A stretch of 64,000 nt of DNA from Macrostomum hystrix (lineage: Eukaryota; Platyhelminthes; Macrostomidae): contig CATNEN010000009.1 of NCBI GenBank assembly GCA_950097015.1, positions 622,501 to 686,500 on the forward strand. Direction: 5' to 3'. Positions 12,132-24,548 of this stretch are shown here, piece by piece. A model generated the notes under the pieces. The model was not told the DNA's origin. It worked only from the letters and a program-made list of their open reading frames with translations, and searched no databases. Each line of letters starts with the position of its first letter. Within the stretch, counting starts at the first letter, position 1. A program made the translations under genes and the position numbers.

Positions 12132-12983
12132 CCTCTGTGTGATCTATTTCACTCTGCTTTATTCGTAGTGAATAGATTTTTAGATTGTAGAAAAGCTCGA
12201 TAGCCGATCCTGTGCTGCAGATTATATCAAAAGTCAAGAGAAGACACCGTTTATTAAGTCAGCAAGTCTGAGGCGTGGCCTTATCTATTGAGAATTTTAG
12301 TCTTTAGTAAGAATGTTTTTGTGTAAGTAAAGTACTGCGTTTTCTGTCTATTCGATAGCGACTTGCTGCAGGTGACACTGTAGCACAATGCCCTGGATAT
12401 CATTGTTTTAGCATGCACGAGTTTGCAAATTCTGCAATGCACCGGAATAAAAATGATCCATTGCAAGCAACTTGCCAATTACACAGACGAGCCGTGGGCT
12501 TTAATAGCTACTTTAGCTTGAAGCCTTTAGTCATTTCAACAATAGCGACAATAGCAGCAATTCTACCTACTTTAAGGGTCCGACGTCACTCTTGAATTCC
12601 AACTCAGGTACGCTATCAGGTAACGATTTAGCAGCAAATGCTTAATTATTTAGCTACACAAGTGCCTCTCTTCTTCGCAGTTTGGACTCCTGGGGCTTGC
12701 AGAGCTCCGTGACGGCTGGCTTCGTGGCAGCACCTGCTGACGGCTTCGCAGAGTAGAAGGAAAATAAAAGATGTCAGCCTATAAATAGATGCGTTCCCAT
12801 AAGCAACGCCGATTCTCCCAAGCAGAAATACAGTCGATAATAATTTTGCTGAGTAGGTCTCCACTCCGTTGAAAATGTTTCAACAGTCAATTTTGAGTCC
12901 TTGCAATGCTCCTTGAAAATTAGGAATAAAGCCAAGTACCAAATAGAGAGGCGTGTGAAAAATTAGAGACAGAAAATTTTAGG
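12132..12983. other. Divergent intergenic region between MATE copy 2 and lectin-like gene 1
   Basis: No gene is supported. It probably contains the promoters of both flanking genes, which are transcribed away from it. Confidence 0.5.
12780..12787 (+). promoter_or_regulatory. Possible TATA box of lectin-like gene 1
   Basis: TATAAATA lies about 200 bp before the ATG at 12984. This is consensus only, and the distance would need a long 5' leader or a leader intron. Confidence 0.25.
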
Positions 12984-13739
12984 ATGTGTGTTAGATACTT
13001 CTACGCGCTTTTCATCTTGGCTGTTTCTGCTTCACTAGCAACAGCCCAGAGCGGCCAGCAGTGCCCCACTGGATTCAGGCAGCTCAGCAACGGCTCCCTC
13101 TGCATTCACAGTGACTTCACGCGCACGCTGAGTGACATTGTCTCGGAGCTGCAGTGCTCCTTCGAGTGCACCAAGGAGCCGCGCTGCCAGGCCTTCACAA
13201 CCCAGGATGGACCGTGCCAGCTGTTCGTGTTCGACAAGTGCAGCAAGTCGGTGAGGAGCTGCAGCTGCTCAAGGAGAGGCCGAGTGTTCGTGAAGCGTCA
13301 GCCGGGACTCGAGCCTGGAGCGCTGTGTCCTTCTGGCTACGGTGACGAGCTGTGCGGAGTGAAGTACCGGCTGGTAAACGACTTCGCCGTCTGGCAAACT
13401 CAAAGACAGCGGTGCGAGTCGGAGCCGGGCCTGGTCATCATGGCAGATGTGATGAACATGACGGAGATGACTCACATTGATCAGATCTACGACAAGTACA
13501 ACCCGGGTTCCTTCTATTTGGGTGGCTTCCAACCGGCTGGCAGCTCTGAGAATGCGGGCGGCTGGCAGTGGATCAGCTGCAACATCAGCATGGTTGCTGG
13601 GTTATGGTCTACGGGTGAACCTAATGGAGGAGTTTCTGAAGACGTAACTGCGAGACACCAGACTATCCGCGGCGTCGTTGATATTTCGAAGTCGGATACT
13701 TTGCCTGCACTGTGCGAGTGTGTGTCTCCTTTTAACTAG
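12984..13739 (+). CDS. Secreted PAN/apple-like plus C-type-lectin-like protein, copy 1
   Basis: Intronless, 251 residues. Residues 1-21 are a signal peptide (ending ASLATAQ). Residues ~27-95 are a Cys-rich PAN/apple-like module with CQAFTTQDGPCQLFVFDKC. A basic linker (RGRVFVKRQ) leads to a C-type-lectin-like domain at ~113-251, with LCGVKY, a WIGG-like motif (FYLGGF), GGWQW, GEPNG and a terminal CEC. The EPN triplet is the sugar-specificity motif of mannose-type lectins. The usual WND calcium motif is absent, so calcium-dependent sugar binding is uncertain. It belongs to a cluster with the genes at 25.1, 26.9, 29.2 and 34.9 kb. It is likely extracellular and may act in recognition or mucus. 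Confidence 0.85.
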   Translation: MCVRYFYALFILAVSASLATAQSGQQCPTGFRQLSNGSLCIHSDFTRTLSDIVSELQCSFECTKEPRCQAFTTQDGPCQLFVFDKCSKSVRSCSCSRRGRVFVKRQPGLEPGALCPSGYGDELCGVKYRLVNDFAVWQTQRQRCESEPGLVIMADVMNMTEMTHIDQIYDKYNPGSFYLGGFQPAGSSENAGGWQWISCNISMVAGLWSTGEPNGGVSEDVTARHQTIRGVVDISKSDTLPALCECVSPFN

Positions 13740-13803
13740 CTGTGAAAGTGCGGTCCATTTCTAATACGTTCGGAAAACATCCTACAAAAAACCTATAGAT
13801 ATA

Positions 13804-14846
13804 GCATTTTGCAGGCTAGTAGAGAAAACAAGCAAGCAATTAAATAATCGATGACAAAGTCAGTGGAATTTTTTACACTCTATGGTCAAAGCCATGTGCA
13901 TTCCTGCAACCAAATAAATAATGTGAGCACGCAATTCATAAGAGTCATCAGTTCTTGTGTTTCTTCAGCTCGAAATGGACGCAATCGACATCGAGGAAGA
14001 TGACATTTTTAAGGAGGATGGAGACAGCTTTGTCACAGCGGAGGACGCAGTTCAGGCGGCGGCAGCACGTGGTCCGTACTCCAAGATAAGCAACGAAAAA
14101 TATGAACTGATAGTCAGTGCGCTTGAGCGAGGGGACAGTGCTGTGCAGATTTCGAGGTTTTTTAATGTAAAGGTACCAACTGTGTATACTATCCAACGGC
14201 GCTACGAGCTGACGGGACGTCGTGATCGACTTAAGTCATGCAGCTGCCGCCGTACTCACCATTTTTGAATCCGACTGAGAGTGCGCACTCCTGTCTGAAG
14301 GCGACAATAAAACCTCAGTTGTCTTTGCCCCAAGTTCAGCTCGAACTTGACAATCCCTCACCACAGACAAAACTATGCGAGTGGCGAATTCTTGTTCTTC
14401 AGAGAATCACAGAGGAAGCAACTTCTGAAATCACACCGGTCAAATGTGGAGGATGGTTTCGGAATGCACCCCGCTTCATCCCTAGATGTGTCGCGGGAGA
14501 AGACATCGTTTGATTTCTGCCATATATCGGACAGCTTCACTGAAGGAAATCTTTTTCGAGTTTCATTTTGTACTTTTCCCTGGGTTTTGCGTACTAGTTT
14601 TTCGTATGTTTCGTCATATTAAATAGTCACTTTTTGTACCACACCATTTAGCTTCTTAAATATACAGCATCACAGTTAGCTGTCGAATGTTTGCTAAGCA
14701 TTGAGAATTGATGAATTGCGTGCTCACATTATTTATTTGGTTGCAGGAATGCACATGGCTTTGACCATAGAGTGTAAAAAATTCCACTGACTTTGTCATT
14801 GATTATTTAATTGCTTGCTTGTTTTCTCTACTAGCCTGCAAAATGC
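13804..14846. mobile_element. Internally deleted IS630/Tc1-type DNA transposon
   Basis: It is bounded by inverted repeats of about 135 bp (13804-13940 and 14711-14846, starting GCATTTTGCAGGCTAGTAGA) and by TA on both sides, the expected target duplication. The interior keeps the two ends of a transposase but lacks the middle. It lies just 3' of lectin-like gene 1 and may supply that gene's 3' end (AATAAA at about 13914). Confidence 0.9.
13975..14514 (+). pseudogene. Transposase remnant, DDE core deleted
   Basis: From the ATG at 13975, about 85 residues encode an acidic leader and a helix-turn-helix (SAVQISRFFNVKVPTVYTI), as in the N-terminal DNA-binding part of IS630/Tc1/mariner transposases. 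At about 14230 the frame jumps to LPPYSPFLNPTES, the block around the third catalytic acidic residue, and continues to a stop near 14514. The two catalytic aspartates between them are missing, so it cannot be active on its own. Confidence 0.8.
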
Positions 14847-15180
14847 TATATTAAAACTATATGAACAGATTTCTGTACCCTTTTCTCTTCAATTATCTAT
14901 TTTTGCATTCAAAATAAAAACTTTCACCACTCAAGATCAAGGACTAGTTAATAAATTAAGTCGATTGATTTACTGATTCGATTATGATTGATAATCCTTA
15001 ATAGATTGATGAGTCATGCTCATGACGAGAATGGCATAGAGCCTTATGCTTTCTGACTGAGGCAAGGCGCACAATTATTCAATCTGTCGATAGGCAAATA
15101 GAAATTCAAAACTAGAATAGGCCAATCAAACTGAGAAAGTAAAGGTACTGCTCAGAATCAAATATCGCAAAGGATGCGTT
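14847..15180. other. Spacer
   Basis: AT-rich sequence with no gene recognised. Confidence 0.5.
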
Positions 15181-15189
15181 TCCGTTGAT

Positions 15190-15412
15190 GTATGGCAAAG
15201 GATACATTTCTATGGATATATACCATGCAATGGATACATTTCTATGGATATATAGCATACAAGGGATACATTTCTATGGATATATAGCATACAAGGGATA
15301 CATTTCTATGGATATATAGCATACAAGGGATACATTTCTATGGATATATAGCATACAAGGGATACATTTCTATGGATATAGGATACAAGGGATACATTTC
15401 TATGGATGCATA
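15190..15412. repeat. 32-bp tandem repeat (about 7 copies)
   Basis: The unit is GGATACATTTCTATGG followed by ATATATAGCATACAAG. Copies start at 15264 and 15296. The first and last copies are degenerate. Confidence 0.9.
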
Positions 15413-15759
15413 GTGAAACCGCGTGCTTTTAGAGCCACATGTTATGCTCGAGCTTCGCTTGCAGAAAACACATTTTTCGTCGTCAATTCAAGTCTCCCTT
15501 CCATTTGATAGGCTTTCACAATTTGGCATGAATTGGGCACAAGCACTTGCACTATTTTGGCTGCCTCCTTTCGTGACCAACCCTGCAGTCAATAGCGGAG
15601 ATCAGATGTCCTCTGTCAACAGTGAATATCGTTGGTGCCATGGGATTGAGCGGAAGGACACTCAAGAAGGAAAATAGCGACGTAAATAAACGAAGGAAGC
15701 AACGAGCGAGCGAACGGGAGGGAAGGGTCAAGGACCACTACAGTATAACTTCAGTTATA
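15413..15759. other. Spacer between two arrays
   Basis: An 84-residue frame spans 15423-15677 but has no domain or splice context. No gene is called. Confidence 0.4.
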
Positions 15760-16345
15760 TACTATAGCTATACTGTACTACAGTTATACTGTACTTCAGT
15801 TATACTGTACTTCAGTTATACTGTACTTCAGTTGTACTATACTTCAGTTATACTGTACTTCAGTTATACTGTACTTCAGTTATACTGTACTTCAGTTGTA
15901 CTATACTTCAGTTATACTGTACTTCAGTTATACTGTACTTCAGTTATACTATACTTCAGTTATACTGTACTTCAGTTTACTATACTTCAGTTATACTATA
16001 CTTCAGTTATACTGTACTTCAGTTATACTGTACTTCAGTTATACTGTACTTCAGTTATACTATACTTCAGTTATACTGTACTTCAGTTATACTATACTTC
16101 AGTTATACTGTACTTCAGTTATACTGTACTTCAGTTATACTGTACTTCAGTTATACTATACTTCAGTTATACTGTACTTCAGTTATACTATACTTCAGTT
16201 ATACTGTACTTCAGTTATACTATACTTCAGTTATACTATACTTCAGTTATACTGTACTTCAGTTATACTATACTTCAGTTATACTGTACTTCAGTTATAC
16301 TGTACTTCAGTTATACTATACTTCAGTTATACTGTACTATACTCG
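15760..16345. repeat. 16-bp tandem repeat, open in all three forward frames
   Basis: The unit TATACTGTACTTCAGT runs for about 36 copies, with frequent TATACTATACTTCAGT variants. Because 16 is not a multiple of three and no phase contains a stop, the plus strand reads as one long SYTVLQLYCTSVILYF repeat whichever frame is used. I treat this as satellite sequence. Confidence 0.95.
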
Positions 16346-16996
16346 CGTATCTCACGGCGATTGCGGGATGCATTCCATAGAAATGTGAAAGGAACTACTA
16401 AGTGTAGTGGTCGGCTAGTCCGTACCGGCCTCTTAACTTCTGATATTACGTTGCTGGAGTCGATTTTCGCATACTCAAATTTAAATACATTATTTTAAAT
16501 GAGCATATTCTAACATCTATTCTAACATGAGCATATTTATGGCATAATTATGTGTTCACAATCAACAAAGCTGCGCCAAGAAAGCTATTGTTTTGAGGAT
16601 TGTTGCTTTGTTGTTTACTTCATCTCACTAGTGGTGCATGAAGCAGACGTTGACTATTGGTGCAGACATTTCAATTCATGTGGACCAATGATGCATTTGA
16701 TTATTCGACTTTTACTCCTTCTCTGCACCGTGGCACCACTTTTTGCCGATTAATGGATTTTATCTAGTTTTAACCTAGGGCAGTAGCTGATAAAGCTTTT
16801 TGTATTTGAATTCTGTTTCATTTCTATTTTTACTGCATTCTTTGTCTGATTATTGAATTCGGCATTGTATGAATATTTATGATAGAACTACAGTTCTTGA
16901 TTATTGAATTTTGTCAAAAAAAAATTTGTTTCGCTAAGTGTTGCTTGAAGCTAGAGATGATCCACAGCTGGTTGTAGCCGGTGATGCCTTTGACGG
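16346..16996. other. Spacer downstream of the ENPP gene
   Basis: No gene recognised. Sequence is AT-rich. Confidence 0.5.
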
Positions 16997-19087
16997 CTAG
17001 TAAATATTCAACTTTCGGAGGACCAGGTACAGAAACATCAGACCAAAGTGTCTGAACCAGCTTGATAAGTCCTTTAGGCTGAGAGCATTGTTGGTGAGCA
17101 TCAAATTCATGAACGCACTCGTGCCGTTGTTAGGCTGCGGCCAGATTTTGAGCAAGAAGCACATCAGCTGGTAGATGTCCACTTGACGTATGCCTTCCAC
17201 ATCACCTTTGATCAGAACGTTTTTCTTAAAGCTCGGCCCCACGGCGAACATTGGTACGCGCATGTCGCTGTAGTGGTTGTTGAAGCCGTGGTGACCCATG
17301 GCGAGCGGCTTGGTGTCCCTACTGGTTAGCACCAGGTAGCCTTGGTTGGGAAGCACGATCACTTCCGGAGTTCTGCGGTTTTTGGCGTAGTGGAATTGGT
17401 CTGGCATTGAATTCGTATCGTATGTGCGAAACGTATGGTTGTGAATCTCCTGCTGCTTGACCAGGTATTCCAGCAGCTCCTTCTTCTTCCCTTTTTTGGC
17501 GTTCATGGTCAGCAGAGGCCCGCTGTCCAGCACGCGGTCCACAAGCTCGTCCATGTCGCTGTGCAAGCGGATCACTTTTTCGTCATCCTTGCCCATCACG
17601 CCTGTGTCAGGGTGGAAAATGTAGAACTGATATTATTGTCATTCTAGTCATGGTTCTCAAGCATTTTAATAAAAGCTCATCAAGCGCTTCGCCTCTGCGT
17701 TTCAGCCACCATTTTTGCTCTTCATTTTGGTTTCGAAAAGCACTGATAGTGTCGGTGGGATACGGCAGTGCAGAAACGAAAACACGCCTGCTCATAGCGC
17801 AGCTTGGACAGGACAGACGCACGCAGGCCGCATCTTTTGCTGTGCTCTTCCACTTGGACGGTACAAAATGCCTTCGCTTGTTAAAGGCACTGCAATTCAC
17901 GACTTTTTTCTCATTGCGATCTAAGCCAGGTCAAATAGGACGAGCCTCTGTGGCAGCGCTCCCGCACTTGACCTATTGGTAAGAACAGATAAGCGGCCAT
18001 CGCACAGCCAATTGCAACCTGCGACAGCGGAGCCCTTGTAGCCCCTCCGGCTAGCTGTGTGGAAACAAGCAAGAGACAAAAAATAGAATAAAACAAGCAA
18101 AAATTTCTTGCCTAGAGTGGTTCAAAGTTATCTAACTGAAGCCAGAAACCTTTCATTCGTAAACAAAATTGATGGGATGAGCTTTGTTTTTTTCCTTTTA
18201 GTAGATTGAATAAAATGCAAAGTGAAAAACACTAGTTCATTTAGAAACCAAAAGAAATCCACTTAAGGTAGGGGTTAGATCTCTTGTTTTCCGCGTAATT
18301 TAAACTTTAAAAAGAGCTTTGATTGTCTGTATTCGAGCTTTTCAGACTTTAAGACTCTTTTTTTAATTGTAACCCAAATACTTTACGGCCCCTACTCACC
18401 GTGGTCCGACACGATCAAGATGTTCACCTTATCCAAGAAGCTCTTCACCTTCAGCCCGTCAAACAAGAAGCGAATCGTATCGTCAACCTTCTTGAGAGCC
18501 TGTCGCACCTCCTTGGACTTTGGACCGTATCTGTGACCTGCTTTGTCTGGCTCATGAAAGTACATGGTGGTCATTTGAACTCCTCTCTCTGTGATCCATT
18601 CCAGCACAGTTTTCACACGTTGCTCAAATGGGACGGTCTCATTGTATTCAAACCAGAAGTCCTGGCGCAGGCCTCCAAGCTCGACTTCACTTCCAGGCCA
18701 GAAGTAGGTGGCTGACTTGAGGCCGTGCTTCTTGGCAGTGATCCAGATTGGGAGGGAGGCGTTCCACCAGCGCTCTTCCCGGGTTCCCTTGTTGAAGGTG
18801 GCGTTGAACACCGGGTCGTACATGTTGTTGCTTAGGATTCCGTGGCTTTCCTGGTAGAGTCCAGTAGCGATGGTCCAGTGGTTCGGGAAGGTCTTGGTGG
18901 CGAAGGCTGGCAGCATGTGCGAGACGTGCACGCCCTTTGGAATAAGACTTCGTAAAAACTCCGTCTCATCCGGGTACCAGTCGATATAGTCGTAGCGAAA
19001 GCCATCACAAGAGATCAGGAGTAACGAGTGGTTACCGGCATCAGCGGCGCAGAGCATAGCCAAGATGACAAGGTGCAGCAGGAGCAT
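16997..19087 (-). CDS. Ectonucleotide pyrophosphatase/phosphodiesterase (ENPP family)
   Basis: Two exons, 19087-18400 and 17601-16997, are joined by a 798-bp intron (donor GTGAGT, phase 1), giving 430 residues. Residues 1-18 are a signal peptide. All family landmarks are present: metal-binding Asp in SCDGFRYDY (~28), nucleophile Thr in KTFPNHW (~66), Asp/His in DKAGHRYGP, Asp-His in SDHG split by the intron, and the last His in GHHGFNNHYSDM. The length fits the short ENPP4/5/6/7-like members, which lack somatomedin and nuclease-like domains. The C-terminus ends in a short hydrophobic run (LMFLYLVL) that may be a weak anchor. It probably hydrolyses phosphodiester or phospholipid headgroup bonds outside the cell; the substrate class cannot be told from the sequence. 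Confidence 0.93.
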
Positions 19088-19199
19088 TTTCCTAAGCTTG
19101 GCTTTGAAGCTGCCGCTTTACAGGAATGTGCGTTGCATACTTTTAGCCTCAGCGCGTTAGCACTGCACTGGGGCGCCCGAGCCGATTGGCTCGTAGCAT

Positions 19200-19205
19200 T
19201 TTATA
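19200..19205 (-). promoter_or_regulatory. Possible TATA box of the ENPP gene
   Basis: TATAAA on the minus strand lies about 113 bp before the ATG at 19087. The site is nearly symmetrical and an ATTGG is nearby on the plus strand, so direction is not certain. Confidence 0.35.
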
Positions 19206-19820
19206 AAAGCTCGCGGTAAACTGCGCAGCGCAACAACACGAGAATGTGTACAGGTCCTCGCGGTCTCGCTGCAGACTACGTCTTCTCTGGTTTACGATTC
19301 ATTTCATTCCTCCTGCAATCTCTACGACTGAGTGCCTGAACCATGAAACCCATTTTTTCACTGCAAAGTCATACCCGAATCGGGTACAAAATTAAGCGTA
19401 GTACCCCATTTTCACGGACTTTTACCACATCCAACAGTTAAAAAAATAACGCAATTTGTTATGCGTGAACTCAGAAATAATATTTAAAATAATATTCTTC
19501 ACTTAATAAGTTGGTATCATCGTTCTATAAAGAATTTTAAACTCCCTCCCACCCTTTAGCAGTAGAAAAACCACGGAGGCATTTTAAACGCCCACATTTA
19601 TAAATTTTCTGTATCTCCTAAATTATTCAACCACTAGCCATGAAAACTCAGAACATGGGCGAAACTTTTCCGCTCCATTCGATGAGACAACTTCCAGAAT
19701 CACAACATTGGCATTGGATTCTCGTCGGAATGCCTAAAATTGCAAAGTTAGGCAAACATTTTATTTCACAAAATTTCATCACGTAACCATGTCGGCTATC
19801 GTTGTTGACTATTTTGGATT
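19206..19820. other. Spacer between the ENPP promoter and satellite
   Basis: No gene recognised. Confidence 0.5.
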
Positions 19821-22800
19821 GATTCAATGGTTTAACATGGATTCGCCAAAGAGGTTTATGCAGAACACTGTTATTGATTCAATGGTTTAACATGGATTCG
19901 CCAAAGAGGTTTATGCAGAACACTGTTATTGATTCAATGGTTTAACATGGATTCGCCAAAGAGGTTTATGCAGAACACTGTTATTGATTCAATGGTTTAA
20001 CATGGATTCGCCAAAGAGGTTTATGCAGAACACTGTTATTGATTCAATGGTTTAACATGGATTCGCCAAAGAGGTTTATGCAGAACACTGTTATTGATTC
20101 AATGGTTTAACATGGATTCGCCAAAGAGGTTTATGCAGAACACTGTTATTGATTCAATTGTTTAACATGGATTCGCCAAAGAGGTTTATGCAGAACACTG
20201 TTATTGATTCAATGGTTTAACATGGATTCGCCAAAGAGGTTTATGCAGAACACTGTTATTGATTCAATGGTTTAACATGGATTCGCCAAAGAGGTTTATG
20301 CAGAACACTGTTATTGATTCAATGGTTTAACATGGATTCGCCAAAGAGGTTTATGCAGAACACTGTTATTGATTCAATGGTTTAACATGGATTCGCCAAA
20401 GAGGTTTATGCAGAACACTGTTATTGATTCAATGGTTTAACATGGATTCGCCAAAGAGGTTTATGCAGAACACTGTTATTGATTCAATGGTTTAACATGG
20501 ATTCGCCAAAGAGGTTTATGCAGAACACTGTTATTGATTCAATGGTTTAACATGGATTCGCCAAAGAGGTTTATGCAGAACACTGTTATTGATTCAATGG
20601 TTTAACATGGATTCGCCAAAGAGGTTTATGCAGAACACTGTTATTGATTCAATTGTTTAACATGGATTCGCCAAAGAGGTTTATGCAGAACACTGTTATT
20701 GATTCAATGGTTTAACATGGATTCGCCAAAGAGGTTTATGCAGAACACTGTTATTGATTCAATGGTTTAACATGGATTCGCCAAAGAGGTTTATGCAGAA
20801 CACTGTTATTGATTCAATGGTTTAACATGGATTCGCCAAAGAGGTTTATGCAGAACACTGTTATTGATTCAATGGTTTAACATGGATTCGCCAAAGAGGT
20901 TTATGCAGAACACTGTTATTGATTCAATGGTTTAACATGGATTCGCCAAAGAGGTTTATGCAGAACACTGTTATTGATTCAATGGTTTAACATGGATTCG
21001 CCAAAGAGGTTTATGCAGAACACTGTTATTGATTCAATGGTTTAACATGGATTCGCCAAAGAGGTTTATGCAGAACACTGTTATTGATTCAATGGTTTAA
21101 CATGGATTCGCCAAAGAGGTTTATGCAGAACACTGTTATTGATTCAATGGTTTAACATGGATTCGCCAAAGAGGTTTATGCAGAACACTGTTATTGATTC
21201 AATGGTTTAACATGGATTCGCCAAAGAGGTTTATGCAGAACACTGTTATTGATTCAATGGTTTAACATGGATTCGCCAAAGAGGTTTATGCAGAACACTG
21301 TTATTGATTCAATGGTTTAACATGGATTCGCCAAAGAGGTTTATGCAGAACACTGTTATTGATTCAATGGTTTAACATGGATTCGCCAAAGAGGTTTATG
21401 CAGAACACTGTTATTGATTCAACGGTTTAACATGGATTCGCCAAAGAGGTTTATGCAGAACACTGTTATTGATTCAATGGTTTAACATGGATTCGCCAAA
21501 GAGGTTTATGCAGAACACTGTTATTGATTCAATGGTTTAACATGGATTCGCCAAAGAGGTTTATGCAGAACACTGTTATTGATTCAATGGTTTAACATGG
21601 ATTCGCCAAAGAGGTTTATGCAGAACACTGTTATTGATTCAATGGTTTAACATGGATTCGCCAAAGAGGTTTATGCAGAACACTGTTATTGATTCAATGG
21701 TTTAACATGGATTCGCCAAAGAGGTTTATGCAGAACACTGTTATTGATTCAATGGTTTAACATGGATTCGCCAAAGAGGTTTATGCAGAACACTGTTATT
21801 GATTCAATGGTTTAACATGGATTCGCCAAAGAGGTTTATGCAGAACACTGTTATTGATTCAATGGTTTAACATGGATTCGCCAAAGAGGTTTATGCAGAA
21901 CACTGTTATTGATTCAATGGTTTAACATGGATTCGCCAAAGAGGTTTATGCAGAACACTGTTATTGATTCAATGGTTTAACATGGATTCGCCAAAGAGGT
22001 TTATGCAGAACACTGTTATTGATTCAATGGTTTAACATGGATTCGCCAAAGAGGTTTATGCAGAACACTGTTATTGATTCAATGGTTTAACATGGATTCG
22101 CCAAAGAGGTTTATGCAGAACACTGTTATTGATTCAATGGTTTAACATGGATTCGCCAAAGAGGTTTATGCAGAACACTGTTATTGATTCAATGGTTTAA
22201 CATGGATTCGCCAAAGAGGTTTATGCAGAACACTGTTATTGATTCAATGGTTTAACATGGATTCGCCAAAGAGGTTTATGCAGAACACTGTTATTGATTC
22301 AATGGTTTAACATGGATTCGCCAAAGAGGTTTATGCAGAACACTGTTATTGATTCAATGGTTTAACATGGATTCGCCAAAGAGGTTTATGCAGAACACTG
22401 TTATTGATTCAATGGTTTAACATGGATTCGCCAAAGAGGTTTATGCAGAACACTGTTATTGATTCAATGGTTTAACATGGATTCGCCAAAGAGGTTTATG
22501 CAGAACACTGTTATTGATTCAATGGTTTAACATGGATTCGCCAAAGAGGTTTATGCAGAACACTGTTATTGATTCAATGGTTTAACATGGATTCGCCAAA
22601 GAGGTTTATGCAGAACACTGTTATTGATTCAATGGTTTAACATGGATTCGCCAAAGAGGTTTATGCAGAACACTGTTATTGATTCAATGGTTTAACATGG
22701 ATTCGCCAAAGAGGTTTATGCAGAACACTGTTATTGATTCAATGGTTTAACATGGATTCGCCAAAGAGGTTTATGCAGAACACTGTTATTGATTCAATGG

Positions 22801-23551
22801 TTTAACATGGATTCGCCAAAGAGGTTTATGCAGAACACTGTTATTGATTCAATGGTTTAACATGGATTCGCCAAAGAGGTTTATGCAGAACACTGTTATT
22901 GATTCAATGGTTTAACATGGATTCGCCAAAGAGGTTTATGCAGAACACTGTTATTGATTCAATGGTTTAACATGGATTCGCCAAAGAGGTTTATGCAGAA
23001 CACTGTTATTGATTCAATGGTTTAACATGGATTCGCCAAAGAGGTTTATGCAGAACACTGTTATTGATTCAATGGTTTAACATGGATTCGCCAAAGAGGT
23101 TTATGCAGAACACTGTTATTGATTCAATGGTTTAACATGGATTCGCCAAAGAGGTTTATGCAGAACACTGTTATTGATTCAATGGTTAACATGGATTCGC
23201 CAAGAGGTTTATGCAGAACACTGTTATTGATTCAATGGTTAACATGGATTCGCCAAAGAGGTTTATGCAGAACACTGTTATTGATTCAATGGTTTAACAT
23301 GGATTCGCCAAGAGGTTTATGCAGAACACTGTTATTGATTCAATGGTTTAACATGGATTCGCCAAAGAGGTTTATGCAGAACACTGTTATTGATCAATGG
23401 TTTAACATGGATTCGCCCAAAGAGGTTTATGCAGAACACTGTTATTGATTCAATGGTTTAACATGGATTCGCCAAAGAGGTTTATGCAGAACACTGTTAT
23501 TGATTCAACGGTTTAACATGGATTCGCCAAAGAGGTTTATGCAGAACACTG
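19821..23551. repeat. 55-bp satellite (about 68 copies)
   Basis: The unit starts GATTCAATGGTTTAACATGG and continues ATTCGCCAAAGAGGTTTATG. Starts at 19821, 19876 and 19931 fix the period at 55 bp. Copies are almost invariant up to about 23170. Rare variants (CAATTG at about 20151 and 20646, CAACGG at about 21416 and 23502) mark sub-blocks. Copies between 23180 and 23420 carry single-base gains or losses in short homopolymers. Confidence 0.97.
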
Positions 23552-24548
23552 TCACCACTGACTGCCACCACTGACGACTGGCTGCTTCGTGACTGTATCT
23601 TCGTGAGAAATTTATTTTTTGTCTATGGTCGGAATCAAGTGGTCTAAACCTATATGTCTATCAAGCAGATGGGATGCCCCCCGAAAATAAGCATCGCTAT
23701 TTCTCGATGAACATTAAACGCTGCCTCGGACATTCTAACCACAGAATGTGAATGAAACTGCGTTTATTATATATTTTATATATATATTATATAAAATATA
23801 TATTATCCAATATATATTATATTTACTTAGATTCAAAGATTAGAGATCTGAATCGATCCCTGGGCTAGCAGTAGTCTAAATAGCGATTTCTGTGGAAATA
23901 TCATTTCGCAAGTATATCCGAACCATTATCGAATACGAAGAAAATAGGTGGTGATTGTTATAACTTCAATCAACTCAAATATCCTTATAGTTAAACGAGT
24001 CCTGCCTTTGACAGGAGTCACAAGTGCAAGCAAGCTAAAATTGAAAATCACCCACCTACTAGTAAGCTAAATTTCAGCTGTTACGGGCTTACACCTGGCG
24101 ACATAAATGCAGGCGCAAACAATAAAAAAGTCAGCTTCTAAAAGACATCCTAAAGTGCATATCCTTCCAATCATAAGGCACCTACGTTAATGGGTTAGGA
24201 TAGGTTAAAACACTAAGTGAAGGCACCATGAAAGTAAGTAACTCCTTGAAAGAACATAGAAAATGACTTTGACAGGTCGCAAAGGCTCAAAACGCATTAG
24301 CTGGCGCTTTGACCGTAAAAGTCCTCCAAAACAAGTCAGCTTGCTGGGCATCTGGTCCCTCCATTGTCAAGGACGGATCCGAGAGGTAGGAAAGATGGAT
24401 TTAAAGCTTAACTGGACGAGCCAGAAAGCGAAAGCAGAGAGACAGAAGACGAGACAGATGGCTGCCTGTGCAATTATTAGTGCGTGTTGTTTCGGCTCCG
24501 GATTTTGCCTTGTTGGGCATTGAAAAGGAAGCCTTAGAGGCACGTCTA
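23552..24548. other. Spacer with an AT palindrome
   Basis: About 23766-23824 is a nearly pure TA/ATAT tract that can fold on itself. An 86-residue frame at 24263-24523 has no recognisable domain. No gene is called. Confidence 0.5.

Noticed and set aside
15622-16498. Two overlapping ORFs of 252 and 200 residues
   Set aside because: They are the 16-bp repeat read in different phases with short flanks; no independent coding signal.
23119-23448. 109-residue ORF at the right end of the 55-bp array
   Set aside because: Created by single-base indels in repeat units that keep shifting frame past stops.
24263-24523. 86-residue plus-strand ORF
   Set aside because: No recognisable features; length is within chance expectation.
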